A DNA stretch of 64,000 nt from Nocardia australiensis (GCF_020733705.1 NZ_JAJFZM010000001.1:2046001-2110000), one strand, 5' to 3'. Positions 19,918-28,898 are shown, counted from the stretch's first letter. The notes: generated from the sequence alone by a model not told the origin. Numbers and translations are program-made.

Positions 19918-21168
19918 TCACTCGTCGCCGATGGTGATGGCCTCCGCCTCTTGGACACTGTGCGGGGCCGGGTTGTGGTCGTCGATGTGGGCCAGGGCCG
20001 ATCGGCCGATGACCAGGACAAGTACGCCGGCCGCGGTGCAGACGGCTCCTACCCAGAACGGGAGGCCGGTGCTGTGCTCGCCGAGTTTGCCCGCCAGGTA
20101 GGGGGCCACCGCGCCGCCGGCGAAGCGGACGAAGCTGTAGGCGGCCGAGGCGGTGGCGCGCTCCACGGGGGCGGAGATCATGACGGCCTCGGTGATGAGG
20201 GTGTTGTTCACACCGAGGAACAGTCCCGCGACGACGGTGCCGACGATCAACACGGTCTTGTTGTCGGAGAACATGCCCATGACCGCCAGGTCAGCGGCGA
20301 ACAGTGCCAGTGCCGCACCCATCATCGGCAGCGTGCCGAACCGGCGTTGCAGGCGCGGTGCGAGGAAGACCGACGAGAGGGCAAGCAGGATGCCCCAGCC
20401 GCAGAAGATGAATCCAATGGCATAGGTGCCCATATCCAGCGGGAACGGAGTGTAGGCGAGCAGGGTGAAGAAGCCAAAGTTGTAGAGCAATGCGGTGATG
20501 CTGACCGTCAGCAGTCCGCGGTGACGCAATGCCTTGAAGGGGGCGGCCAGTGAGGTGTGCTTGGCCGGCTTCGGGCTCTCGGGCAAGAGGGTGACAATGG
20601 CGATGAATGCGATGGCCATCAGGACCGAAACACCGAAGAACGGTCCGCGCCAGCTGATTCCGCCGAGCACGCCGCCGACCAGCGGGCCGGTCGCGATGCC
20701 GATGCCGAGTGCGGCCTCGTAGAGGATGATGGCGCGGGCGACGCCGCCGGTAGCAGCGCCGACGATGGTGGCGAGGGCGGTCGCGATGAACAGCGCGTTG
20801 CCGAGACCCCAACCGGCACGGAACCCGACGATCTGGCCGACGGTGCCGGACATGCCTGCCAGCGCCGCGAAGACGATGATGATCGAAAGACCGGCCAGCA
20901 GTGTCTTTTTCGCGCCGAAGCGGCTGGAAACCACGCCGGTGATGAGCATGGCCACGCCCGTCACCAGCATGTAGCTGGTGAACAGCAACGACACCTGCGA
21001 CGGCGAGGCATGCAACTGCTCACCGATCGGCTTGAGAATTGGGTCTACCAGGCCGATCCCCATGAACGCGATAACGCTCGCGAAGGCAACGGCCCATACG
21101 GCTTTGGGTTGACCGGTCTTCTCCGGCGCGCTCACTCCACTGTCGGAGCGAGATGGGGCCATGCTCAT
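19918..21168 (-). CDS. MFS drug-type efflux transporter
   Basis: This 416-residue protein has about twelve hydrophobic segments and the major facilitator motif between helices 2 and 3 (GVVSSRFGAKKTLLAG). It resembles the 12-helix drug/proton antiporters and siderophore exporters of the EmrD/YfmO kind. It should export a small molecule across the cytoplasmic membrane. A MarR-type regulator gene lies seven bases upstream in the same direction, so the two form an operon in which the regulator probably senses the exported compound. There is no link to steroid degradation visible in the sequence. Confidence 0.88.
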   Translation of the reverse strand: MSMAPSRSDSGVSAPEKTGQPKAVWAVAFASVIAFMGIGLVDPILKPIGEQLHASPSQVSLLFTSYMLVTGVAMLITGVVSSRFGAKKTLLAGLSIIIVFAALAGMSGTVGQIVGFRAGWGLGNALFIATALATIVGAATGGVARAIILYEAALGIGIATGPLVGGVLGGISWRGPFFGVSVLMAIAFIAIVTLLPESPKPAKHTSLAAPFKALRHRGLLTVSITALLYNFGFFTLLAYTPFPLDMGTYAIGFIFCGWGILLALSSVFLAPRLQRRFGTLPMMGAALALFAADLAVMGMFSDNKTVLIVGTVVAGLFLGVNNTLITEAVMISAPVERATASAAYSFVRFAGGAVAPYLAGKLGEHSTGLPFWVGAVCTAAGVLVLVIGRSALAHIDDHNPAPHSVQEAEAITIGDE

Positions 21169-21175
21169 AGTAATG

Positions 21176-21640
21176 TCACCTCGATGTCGGATAGTGCTGT
21201 GGCGCAGTACTTTTCAGTGCGTCCAGCAGTTCGTTCAGATCTGTTTCCATTCGGGCGAGTCGGTCGGCGTCGAACTTGGACAGTCGAGTCGCGAGAGCGG
21301 TACCGAAGGCGCGGCGCGCGCGGTGCAGTCGGTCACGTCCGGCCGGGGTGAGTTCGACGACGACGGCCCGGGAATCTTCCGGGTCCTTGCGTCGGGACGC
21401 GTATCCGTCCGCGACGACTCTGCCGATCAGCGCCGTTGCCGCCGGTTGAGAGCATCGATCGATTCGGGCGAATTCGCTGACCCGTACCGCGCCGTGTTCT
21501 TCGAGCACCGCGAGTGCCCGCATGACGGCACGTGGTAAGTCATCGCTGCTGATCACCCTGGCCAGCCGGGTCAGCCGACCGGCGGTGACGAGTAGATTGA
21601 CGACGCTGTCCTCTGCTGATGCCACCTGAGCCTGCTGCAC
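21176..21640 (-). CDS. MarR-family transcriptional regulator
   Basis: The 154-residue protein has the winged helix of the MarR family: VSEFARIDRCSQPAATALIG as recognition helix region and ADGYASRRKDPEDSRAVVVE as wing, where the DPEDSRA pattern is the family signature. It probably represses itself and the MFS gene downstream. A 7-base inverted repeat 12 bases in front of the start (21652-21670) is the likely operator. The start is placed at GTG 21640; a start a few codons further in is possible, because no strong ribosome site is seen. Confidence 0.88.
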   Translation of the reverse strand: MQQAQVASAEDSVVNLLVTAGRLTRLARVISSDDLPRAVMRALAVLEEHGAVRVSEFARIDRCSQPAATALIGRVVADGYASRRKDPEDSRAVVVELTPAGRDRLHRARRAFGTALATRLSKFDADRLARMETDLNELLDALKSTAPQHYPTSR

Positions 21641-21651
21641 CCGACTATTAT

Positions 21652-21670
21652 TACATAGCCTAACTATGTA
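21652..21670. promoter_or_regulatory. Probable MarR operator
   Basis: TACATAG and CTATGTA form a perfect inverted repeat with a 5-base spacer just upstream of the marR start. The AT-rich surroundings suggest that it overlaps the promoter. Confidence 0.7.
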
Positions 21671-22072
21671 TTGTATTTGAAATGTGTCACGAGGCTTCTA
21701 CCTGCGGTGATGGGATGTCGGCGGGGCGTCGCCCGGTTCGACATCGACCACAATCTCCATCGCAAACCCGCTATCACCCAATGGTGCACGAGACGGTTCG
21801 AGTACTGGCGTGGCGGGAGGCGCGGAGCACGGAAACGTTGTGAGGGTTTCGCCGCATGGTGCGGGAGTGACGCGATCGGCGCACTGCGTCAATGGTCTTC
21901 CACTGCAAGAGATATCACTGCGCCGAAAGGACGACAAAGCAGTGTTTCGAACTGGACTGAGGTCGGGCTGGTGCCCGCCTCAGTCGTCTCGGAGCCATTG
22001 GTTGCGGGTAGGGCTGGTGCATATTCGGGCGCGGTGAGTTCAGGGCACTGCCACTGGTGGCGTTGGGGCAGG
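21671..22072. other. Intergenic stretch before the PAP2 gene
   Basis: About 400 bases without a convincing gene; the frame of the PAP2 gene is open through it but the residues look random and lack a ribosome site. An imperfect hairpin lies at 21956-21984 (ACTGAG and CGGGC pair with GCCCG and CTCAGT). Its role is unclear. Confidence 0.45.
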
Positions 22073-22657
22073 ATGGGCACCGTGAATCTGGACCTGGACA
22101 TCCTGATGTTTCTCGTCGGGCATCGAACAGCGGTGTTGACCACGTTGGCGCGGTCGGCGATGGATATCGGGACCGGCGATCTAGGGATAGCGCTCGCGGG
22201 ACTGATGTTCGTGGGAGTGGTGGTCGCCGGGCGGTGGTGGCGGGAGGGGATCACGATCGGCGTCTCGGTGTTGGTAGCGCAGGCGTCGGCCAGGGTGTTG
22301 AAGCAGATCATCGCGCGGCCGCGGCCTCCCGAGGAGTTCGCGGTGGTCCAGGTCGGGGCCTTCTCGATGCCGTCGACCGTCGCCGCGATGACCGCGGCGC
22401 TCGCGGTGGCCGTGTACTCGGTCGTGCCGTGGCGAGCGGGGCGCCGGCGGTACGCCGGAGGACTGCTCGCGACAGGTGTCGTGGTGATCGGCTGCGCGAT
22501 GGTCTATCTCGGGGCGCATTGGCCGACGGACGTGCTGGCCGGGTGGGGTGTGGGAGTGGTCGTCGGCGTGATCCTGGTTCGGTTGTCGCGGACCGTGAGC
22601 CGGCGGTACCCCATACTGGCGCCGACCACTGTCGAAGGTCCGGCAGAGGACCGGTAG
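22073..22657 (+). CDS. PAP2-like membrane protein with degenerate active site
   Basis: The 194-residue protein has five to six membrane helices and the general layout of PAP2 (type 2 phosphatidic acid phosphatase) proteins. The first motif is present (KQIIARPRP, matching K-x6-RP). The second, normally PSGH, reads PSTV, so the catalytic His is absent. The third, normally SR-x5-H-x3-D, reads AMVYLGAHWPTD: the His and Asp remain but the Arg is lost. It may therefore be inactive or have another role. The start could also be the GTG at 22082. It is a single-gene unit. Confidence 0.8.
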   Translation: MGTVNLDLDILMFLVGHRTAVLTTLARSAMDIGTGDLGIALAGLMFVGVVVAGRWWREGITIGVSVLVAQASARVLKQIIARPRPPEEFAVVQVGAFSMPSTVAAMTAALAVAVYSVVPWRAGRRRYAGGLLATGVVVIGCAMVYLGAHWPTDVLAGWGVGVVVGVILVRLSRTVSRRYPILAPTTVEGPAEDR

Positions 22658-22967
22658 TGGGTCTCATTGCGAGCGGCTTCACCACGCGGCGCTGCACTCC
22701 CGGCCGTCGAGTGGAATGGTCCGCAGCCGCTTCCGGCCGCGAGCTTACGGCGAACGGCTGCCGATAGCATCAGGAATCCGCACTGCCGAACAACGCACAT
22801 TCGAACCAATCCATAACCAGCGCGGCCTCTGTGCGTCCGGCGGGATGTCGGTATCGAGCGTGGCGTGTAGGCACCTGCGCGGCGACAGGCGCGGAAATGA
22901 ACGGTCGCGGACGCTGGAAGCACGGCATAAAGCCCGTTGTCGGGTCGGGCCTGACGCCTATCGGCAT
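22658..22967. other. Intergenic stretch between the PAP2 gene and the fadE33 terminator
   Basis: About 310 bases in which I see no gene, RNA or repeat that can be supported. Confidence 0.4.
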
Positions 22968-23009
22968 GAACATGGCAACACCTGAATTGGGTCAGGTGTT
23001 GCCATGTTC
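22968..23009. terminator. Long perfect hairpin terminator behind fadE33
   Basis: GAACATGGCAACACCTGA pairs perfectly over 18 bases with its complement around a 6-base loop (ATTGGG), 47 bases behind the fadE33 stop. It probably ends the long minus-strand HIP operon and may work in both directions. Confidence 0.8.
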
Positions 23010-23056
23010 GTTTCGCTACGCCGAGTGTGGCGCTGTGGTTGAGGTCGGTCGAAGGG

Positions 23057-24112
23057 CTAGGCGGACTGTGCGAGTGGTCGGTGGGGGGTGCCGAATAGTT
23101 GGGTGTCGCCGTGGGCGCGTTTGAAGAACAGGTGAGCGTCGTGTTCCCAGGTGATCGCGATGCCGCCGTGTAGTTGCACGGTTTCGGCGACGATGGCGGT
23201 GAGTGCTTCCGAGCAGTGGATACGTGCGGCCCATACGTCTTCGGCGGCCGATGGGCTGGCCGAGGCGATGGCGGCGGTGGCTGCGTAGGAGGCGGATTTG
23301 GCGGATTCCAGTAGCACGTACATGTCGGCCATGCGGTGTTTGAGTGCTTGGAAGCTGCCGATCGGGCGGCCGAACTGTACTCGGGACTTGGTGTATTCGA
23401 CTGTCATGTCCAGGCACTGTTGTGCGGCGCCGACTTGTTCGGCAGCCAGTGCGGCCCAGGCGATTTCGTGCAGTCGTGTGGTGACGGCCGCTGGATCGGC
23501 GGTGCCGAGTGCGCGCGCCGGGACCGCCGCGAAGGTGATCTCGGCGAGTTTTCGGGTCGGGTCCATGGTCGGGACGGTGCGGCGGGTGACGCCTGCCGCG
23601 GCGGCCTCGACCTCGAACAGCCCGGACGTCGTCAGCACGACGAGTGTATCGGCGCTCGCGCCATTGAGCACGTAATGGGCTGTGCCGGTGAGTGTTCCGT
23701 TCTCGGCATATACACCGGGTTCGTCCCAGCCGCGCGCGTCCGCCCAGCACACGGCAATGGTTCTGGTGCCCTCGGCGACCTCGGGCAGTAATCGGGCGCA
23801 CGCGTCGGCGTCGCCCGACAGCAGTACTGCCTGTGCGCCGAGTACGGCCGAACCGATCATCGGGACATCGGCGAGGGTGCGCCCCAATTCGCCTACTACC
23901 AACAGTGATTCGGCGAGGGATGCACCGATGCCGCCGTACTCCTCGGGAATCGCCAGTGCCGCGACGCCGATCTGCTCACACAGCAGTCGCCACAGTGCCT
24001 CGTCGTAGCCGAGTTCGGTGGCCATGCCCGCGCGCACCGCGTCACGCCCGGCGTGCTTGGTGAGCAGTGCCCGCACGGAGGTGGTGAATTCCTGATGTTC
24101 GGGGCTGGTCAT
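23057..24112 (-). CDS. fadE33: Acyl-CoA dehydrogenase subunit, FadE33 type
   Basis: This 351-residue acyl-CoA dehydrogenase family protein ends the fadD3-fadE33 operon. It shows the N-terminal helical domain with IPEEYGGIGASLAESLLVVG and the C-terminal domain with YTKSRVQFGRPIGSFQALKH and AVAETVQLHGGIAITWEHD-like residues. In M. tuberculosis FadE32 and FadE33 are neighbours in the KstR2 regulon and act in degradation of the C/D rings after HIP-CoA. Sterol FadE proteins work as alpha2beta2 heterotetramers of adjacent gene products, so this one likely pairs with the preceding FadE. The ATG at 24112 overlaps the fadE32 stop (ATGA). Confidence 0.85.
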   Translation of the reverse strand: MTSPEHQEFTTSVRALLTKHAGRDAVRAGMATELGYDEALWRLLCEQIGVAALAIPEEYGGIGASLAESLLVVGELGRTLADVPMIGSAVLGAQAVLLSGDADACARLLPEVAEGTRTIAVCWADARGWDEPGVYAENGTLTGTAHYVLNGASADTLVVLTTSGLFEVEAAAAGVTRRTVPTMDPTRKLAEITFAAVPARALGTADPAAVTTRLHEIAWAALAAEQVGAAQQCLDMTVEYTKSRVQFGRPIGSFQALKHRMADMYVLLESAKSASYAATAAIASASPSAAEDVWAARIHCSEALTAIVAETVQLHGGIAITWEHDAHLFFKRAHGDTQLFGTPHRPLAQSA

Positions 24113-25134
24113 GCGATACCTCGCGAGGCTCGGTCGGCCGCCGCGCGCAGGGCGTGCGCGATCCGCGAGCGGTGCAGATCGGCGGTTCCCCATGCCGAGC
24201 GGAGTGCGGTGACTTTGGTCAGCCACAGCGACAGGTCATATTCGGCGGTGTAGCCGATGGCGCCGTGCACCTGGAGGGCGGCACGTGCGGCCTGGTACGC
24301 GGCGTCACCGCAGGCGATGACGGCCGCCGATACATCGCGGCTGCGGGTGGAATCGGCCATGGTGAGCGCGGCCCGATACAGCAGTGGCTCGGCCAGGTCG
24401 AGGCCGATGAGCACATCGGCCAGCTGCTGTTTGACGGCCTGGAATTCACCGATCGGCTTACCGAACTGCTTGCGCTGCTTGGCATATTCGGTGGCCGCGT
24501 CCAGCAGGGCGCGACCCGCGCCGAGCAATTGCGCGGCGGCGGCGAGCGCGCCGGTGTCGAAGGCCGCCGCAACGGCCTCAGATACCTGCGGACCTTCGGC
24601 GACGGTGTCGTCGGGTTGGACGCTGAACAGGCGGCGGGCCGGATCGACCGACCGCACCAGACCGGTACGGTGCGCGGTGCACAGTTTGTCCCCGTCGGCG
24701 ATCAATACGACCTCGGCGGTGTCGGCGTCCAAGGCGACGGTGCGCTGATCCGGCGCGGCGAATGCCAGGGTGCCGAGTGCCTTCCCATCCGCGAAGCCGG
24801 GCAGCCATCGTCCGGCGGGCCCCGCGTCCGGAAGTCCCTGCAACAGTGCGGGAATCGCGGCGGCGGTCTCGACCAGTGGGCCGGGCGCGGCGGCGCGGCC
24901 GACCTCGACGAAGGCGACGACCAGATCGATCGGATCGGCCCCGATCCCACCGTGCTGTTCCTCGACGGCGAGGCCGAGCACACCGGCACCGGCCAGCTGC
25001 CGGATCAGTGTGCGGCCGGGGCGCGGATCACCGGACGCCCAGGAGCGCACCGCGGCGGGCGTGCGCCCGGCATCGAGCAGCTTGCGCACACTGGTGCCGA
25101 AGTCGACTTGTTCCGGGCTGAGCGCGAATCTCAT
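24109..25134 (-). CDS. fadE32: Acyl-CoA dehydrogenase subunit, FadE32 type
   Basis: The 341-residue protein is an acyl-CoA dehydrogenase family member (MRFALSPEQVDFGTSVRKLL at the N-terminus, VEEQHGGIGADPIDLVVAFV, and YAKQRKQFGKPIGEFQAVKQ followed by VHGAIGYTAEYD). By order it corresponds to FadE32 of the HIP pathway and likely forms a heteromeric dehydrogenase with the following FadE33. The ATG has CAAAGGAGGGCTCG upstream. About 90 bases separate it from fadE31. KstR2 control is expected through the fadD3 promoter. Confidence 0.85.
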   Translation of the reverse strand: MRFALSPEQVDFGTSVRKLLDAGRTPAAVRSWASGDPRPGRTLIRQLAGAGVLGLAVEEQHGGIGADPIDLVVAFVEVGRAAAPGPLVETAAAIPALLQGLPDAGPAGRWLPGFADGKALGTLAFAAPDQRTVALDADTAEVVLIADGDKLCTAHRTGLVRSVDPARRLFSVQPDDTVAEGPQVSEAVAAAFDTGALAAAAQLLGAGRALLDAATEYAKQRKQFGKPIGEFQAVKQQLADVLIGLDLAEPLLYRAALTMADSTRSRDVSAAVIACGDAAYQAARAALQVHGAIGYTAEYDLSLWLTKVTALRSAWGTADLHRSRIAHALRAAADRASRGIA

Positions 25135-25222
25135 CGAGCCCTCCTTTGCATACGCGACTCCCGCGTCGCGGAAGCGGACCGATCGATGACTCGAGACGGG
25201 ACGTTGGACAGGTATCGCGCTC

Positions 25223-26440
25223 TCATCGGCTGCTCCCTCTCGGCAATCCGAGCAGCCGCTCGGCGATGATATTGCGCTGAATCTCGTTGGTACCGGCATA
25301 GATCGGCCCGGACAGCGAGAACAGGTAGCCGTCGGTCCACGGTCCGGAGTGTTCGGCGGCGGCGCCGAGCACCTCCAGCGCGGTCTCGTGCATGGCGATA
25401 TCGAGCTCGGACCAGAACACCTTGGTGATCGACGATTCGGCGCCGAGCTTGCCGCCCTCGTTCAGCCGAGTAACCGTGCCGAAGGTGTGCAACCGGTAGG
25501 CCTCACTGCCGATCCACGCGTCCACCACCGCATCTCGCTGGCTGGTGTTGGCAGCGTCACCGGTCTCGAGCCACAGGTCGGTCAGCCGCTGTGCGGTGGC
25601 GGTGAACCGGCCGGGGCTGCGCAGTGACAGGCCGCGCTCGTTGCTGGAGGTGCTCATGGCAACGCGCCAGCCGTCGTTCGGTTCGCCGATCACATCGCGA
25701 TCGGGTACGAAGACGTCATCGAGGAAGATCTCGGCGAAGCCGGGTTCGCCGTCGAGCTGGGGGATCGGACGCACCGACACGCCGTCGGCCGACAGCGGGA
25801 ACATCACATAGGTGAGTCCGCGATGCCGCCCCCGGCGGCTGCGGTCAGGCCCGGAGGCGGCAGCGCCCGTAACCACGGCGGGCCCCGCATCCGCCGCATC
25901 GGACACAGCCTCCGGATCGCTGCGGAACAGCCCGAAAGCCCAGTCCGCGAACGATGCTCGCGAACTCCAGGTCTTCTGGCCGCTGAGCAGCCAGCCGCCC
26001 TGGGTGCGGCGTGCGGTGGAGCGGATTCCGGCAAGATCGCTGCCCGCCTCGGGTTCCGACCAGGCCTGTGCCCAGATATCGTCGCCGCGCGCCATCCTGG
26101 GCATGATGCGCTCGAGCTGCTCGGGCGTGCCGTGCTCGAAAAGTGTTGGCGCCAGTAGGAATATACCGTTCTGGCTGACGCGTCCCGGTGCACCTGCCGC
26201 GTAGTACTCCTGCTCGAAAAGCACCCATTCCAGCAGTGAGGCGTCGCGGCCGCCGTACTCCGGCTGCCAGGAGACCACCGAGAGGCGGGCATCGGCGAGG
26301 GTACGTTCCCATTGACGGTGCGCCTCGAAACCGGACTTGGTATCCATCGAGGGCAGCGGTGTGGTGGGCTTATTGGCGGCCAGGAATTCGCGGACCTCCC
26401 GCTGGAATTCCTGGGTCGCCTGGTCGAGATCCAGATCCAC
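25223..26440 (-). CDS. fadE31: Acyl-CoA dehydrogenase, FadE31 type, with 26-residue insert
   Basis: This 405-residue acyl-CoA dehydrogenase has the full set of family motifs: QAWSEPEAGSDLAGIRSTA, GQKTWSSRASFADWAFGLF, and the C-terminal GPIYAGTNEIQRNIIAERLL with GLPRG. Between PEA and RHRGLTYVMFPL there are 26 extra residues (bases 25830-25907, VSDAADAGPAVVTGAAASGP and six more), which I would not expect in the family. They are encoded by a stretch that includes a second copy of the 39-bp repeat seen in kshA. Without it the length fits FadE31. The GTG start shares a base with the stop of the upstream hydratase (TAGTG). Confidence 0.88.
   Translation of the reverse strand: MDLDLDQATQEFQREVREFLAANKPTTPLPSMDTKSGFEAHRQWERTLADARLSVVSWQPEYGGRDASLLEWVLFEQEYYAAGAPGRVSQNGIFLLAPTLFEHGTPEQLERIMPRMARGDDIWAQAWSEPEAGSDLAGIRSTARRTQGGWLLSGQKTWSSRASFADWAFGLFRSDPEAVSDAADAGPAVVTGAAASGPDRSRRGRHRGLTYVMFPLSADGVSVRPIPQLDGEPGFAEIFLDDVFVPDRDVIGEPNDGWRVAMSTSSNERGLSLRSPGRFTATAQRLTDLWLETGDAANTSQRDAVVDAWIGSEAYRLHTFGTVTRLNEGGKLGAESSITKVFWSELDIAMHETALEVLGAAAEHSGPWTDGYLFSLSGPIYAGTNEIQRNIIAERLLGLPRGSSR
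25850..25888 (+). repeat. 39-bp dispersed repeat, copy in fadE31
   Basis: Matches 16015-16053 at 35 of 39 positions by hand alignment. Here it lies antisense to the gene and is translated as GPAVVTGAAASGP within an in-frame insert of 78 bases. Confidence 0.8.
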
Positions 26441-27333
26441 TACGTTGTCCCGTTCTGCTCGGCTGGGGCGGTACTCGCCGTGGCCTTCATCGTTTTGGCA
26501 TTCATGCCGCCGAGCGAGTCGGCGCCGACTTCGGCATTGTGGGCGTGCGCGAAGTGATGCAGGCCGAAAACCGAGTCCATGCCCGTGCGCATGCCCATCT
26601 GATCCTCGGCCTGGTTCACGGCCTTCTTGGTCAGCGCCAGCCCGAATTGCGGCATGGTCGCGATCTTTTCGGCCAGTGCGAGGGTTTCGTCTTCGAGCTC
26701 GGCGCGCGGCACCACTCGGTTGACCATGCCCCATTCCTTGGCCTGTGCCGCACCGAAGCGGTCGCCGGTGAACAGGAACTCCTTGGCCGCGCGCGGACCC
26801 ATCACCCACGGGTGCGCGAAGTACTCGACACCCGGAATACCCATGCGAACAACAGGATCGGAGAAGAACGCGTCGTCGGAGGCGACGATCAGATCGCATA
26901 CCCAGGCGAGCATGAGCCCGCCCGCGATGCACGCGCCCTGCACCATCGCGATGGTCGGCTTGGGAATTTCGCGCCAGCGACGGCACATGCCGAGGTAGAC
27001 CTCGAGCTCACGCGCGAAACGCTGATCGCCACCCACCTTGTCGACGTGGTCCCACCACAGCGTCGCCTTGTTCGGGTAGCGCACATGGTGATCCCGGCCC
27101 GGGGTGCCGATATCGTGACCGGCGCTGAAGTGTTTTCCGTTGCCCGCCAACACGATCACGCCGACCTCGGGGTCCTCGACGGCACGCTCGAACGCGGCAT
27201 CGAGGGCGTAGGTCATCACCGAGTTCTGTGCGTTGCGGTAGTCGGGCCGATTCAGCGTGACAATCGCGACCCGGCCCCGCCGCTCATAGGTGACGACATC
27301 ACCCTCGTCAGGAACACCCGCTTCGTCCGACAT
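26440..27333 (-). CDS. Enoyl-CoA hydratase/isomerase family protein
   Basis: The 297-residue crotonase-fold protein has the two oxyanion-hole regions (AGNGKHFSAGHDI and GACIAGGLMLAWVCDLIVAS) and the helix with GIPGVEYFAHPW. The typical catalytic Glu pair is not clearly present at the usual sites, so hydratase, isomerase or hydrolase activity cannot be decided. It lies between fadD3 and fadE31, with the fadD3 start overlapping, so it belongs to the KstR2-controlled HIP operon. M. tuberculosis has no hydratase gene at this place as far as I know; Rhodococcus and Nocardia clusters may. The ATG is at 27333. Confidence 0.85.
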   Translation of the reverse strand: MSDEAGVPDEGDVVTYERRGRVAIVTLNRPDYRNAQNSVMTYALDAAFERAVEDPEVGVIVLAGNGKHFSAGHDIGTPGRDHHVRYPNKATLWWDHVDKVGGDQRFARELEVYLGMCRRWREIPKPTIAMVQGACIAGGLMLAWVCDLIVASDDAFFSDPVVRMGIPGVEYFAHPWVMGPRAAKEFLFTGDRFGAAQAKEWGMVNRVVPRAELEDETLALAEKIATMPQFGLALTKKAVNQAEDQMGMRTGMDSVFGLHHFAHAHNAEVGADSLGGMNAKTMKATASTAPAEQNGTT

Positions 27334-28898
27334 TACGACTTCTCCTCACGTAGTTGACGTTTCAGCACTTTCCCGGCGGCGCTGTAAGGCAGCTGGTCGC
27401 GGAATTCGATGAACCGCGGCACCTTGAAGTTCGCGAGCACGGTGGTGGCATGGGCACGCACTTGCTCATCGGTCAGCTCGGCACCGGGCTTGCGCACGAC
27501 GTATGCCTTGCCTACTTCGCCCATCCTGGTATCCGGAACGCCGATGACAGCGGATTCGGCCACGCCGTCCAGTCGCGCGATGGCCTGCTCTATTTCGGCC
27601 GGATACACGTTGAAACCGCCGGAGATGTACATGTCCTTGAGCCGGTCGGTGATCCGCAGGTAGCCGCGCTCGTCGAGGGTGCCGATATCACCGGTGTGTA
27701 GCCAGCCGTCGGCATCGATGGTTTCGGCGGTGCTTTCGGGATCGTCGAGGTAGCCGCGCATGACATTCGGTCCGCGCAGCAGCACCTCGCCGTCCGGGCC
27801 GATCCGCAGTTCGAAGTCGGCGATGGGACGGCCGCAGGTGCCCGCGATGGTCGCGGCGTCGTCGTCGGCGCGGCACATGGTGCCGAACCCGGATGCCTCG
27901 GACAGGCCGTAAGCGGTGATGACGACATCGAAGTCGAGCTCCGAGCGCATCCGCTCCACCAACACCACCGGCACCGTCGCCGCGCCCGTCACCGCGACCC
28001 GCAGGGTACTCAGGTCGAAGCTGTCGCGATCGGGGAAGTCCACGATGCTCTGATAGATGGTCGGCGGCCCGGGCAGCACCGTAATCTGCTCCTGGCTCAC
28101 CAGCCGCATAGTGGCCGGTACGTCGAACACAGCCTGCGGAATGATCGTCGCGCCGGTGACCAGGCAGGCCAGGATGCCCGCCTTGTAGCCGAAGTTGTGG
28201 AAGAACGGTGTGACTACCAGATAGCGGTCGGAGCCGGTGAGAGTGCTGCATTCGGCCCAGGCGCGAACCACCGACAGCGCCTGCCGGTGCGCGACGAGGG
28301 TGCCCTTGCTGCGTCCGGTGGTGCCGGAGGTGAACAGAATGTCGGAGATGTCCTCCGGGCTGACCGATTCCGCGCGCTCGCCGGCTTCTTCGACCGTGAC
28401 GGATTCGGCGATTCCGGCCAGCCGAGACCAGTCGAGCGCGTCGGCGTCGTTGGTTGTGGTGCCCGCCTCGACCGGGATGACGACCACGGTGTCGATCTTC
28501 AGTTCCGGTGCGGCGGCACGTAGTTCGGCGAGGCGGTCGCGGCCGAGGAAGGTGCCCGCGATGAACAGCGCCTTCGCCTCGACCCTGGCCAGCACGTCGG
28601 CGGCCTCGTCCGCGACATAGCGGGTATTGAGCGGCACCAGCGCCGCGCCGGTGTAGTGCGCGGCCAGCGCGGCGATGACCCAGTGGTGGGTGTTGGGCGC
28701 CCACATGGCGACCCGGTCGCCCCGCTGCACGCCGCGGGCGATCAGCGCCCGCGCCACCTCCTGAACCGCTGCCAGCAGCTGCGACCAGTCGAGCCGGACC
28801 GCGCCGTCGCCGAGGGCGGGCGCGGCGCCGAAGGTGCGCGCGGCGTGGTGCAGTGCCATGGGGGTTGTTTGTGCGGGGGGTGTCACGGTTGTCCTCAC
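27333..28898 (-). CDS. fadD3: HIP-CoA synthetase
   Basis: FadD3 activates the C/D-ring acid HIP as its CoA thioester, which starts lower sterol catabolism; HIP-CoA is the effector of KstR2. The 521-residue protein has the adenylate-forming motifs ILFTSGTTGRSKGTLVAHRQ (P-loop), TAYGLSEASGFG, GWLHTGDIGTLDERGYL and the C-terminal lysine in YSAAGKVLKRQLRE. The FFHNFGYKAGILACLVTGAT segment is closely like mycobacterial FadD3. The GTG at 28898 gives about 18 residues more than that protein, so a start further inside is possible. A KstR2 box lies 57 bases upstream. Confidence 0.92.
   Translation of the reverse strand: MRTTVTPPAQTTPMALHHAARTFGAAPALGDGAVRLDWSQLLAAVQEVARALIARGVQRGDRVAMWAPNTHHWVIAALAAHYTGAALVPLNTRYVADEAADVLARVEAKALFIAGTFLGRDRLAELRAAAPELKIDTVVVIPVEAGTTTNDADALDWSRLAGIAESVTVEEAGERAESVSPEDISDILFTSGTTGRSKGTLVAHRQALSVVRAWAECSTLTGSDRYLVVTPFFHNFGYKAGILACLVTGATIIPQAVFDVPATMRLVSQEQITVLPGPPTIYQSIVDFPDRDSFDLSTLRVAVTGAATVPVVLVERMRSELDFDVVITAYGLSEASGFGTMCRADDDAATIAGTCGRPIADFELRIGPDGEVLLRGPNVMRGYLDDPESTAETIDADGWLHTGDIGTLDERGYLRITDRLKDMYISGGFNVYPAEIEQAIARLDGVAESAVIGVPDTRMGEVGKAYVVRKPGAELTDEQVRAHATTVLANFKVPRFIEFRDQLPYSAAGKVLKRQLREEKS

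Noticed and set aside
18946..20553. 535-residue plus-strand frame over the DUF427 and MFS genes
   Set aside because: It is antisense to two recognisable genes and has no family pattern.
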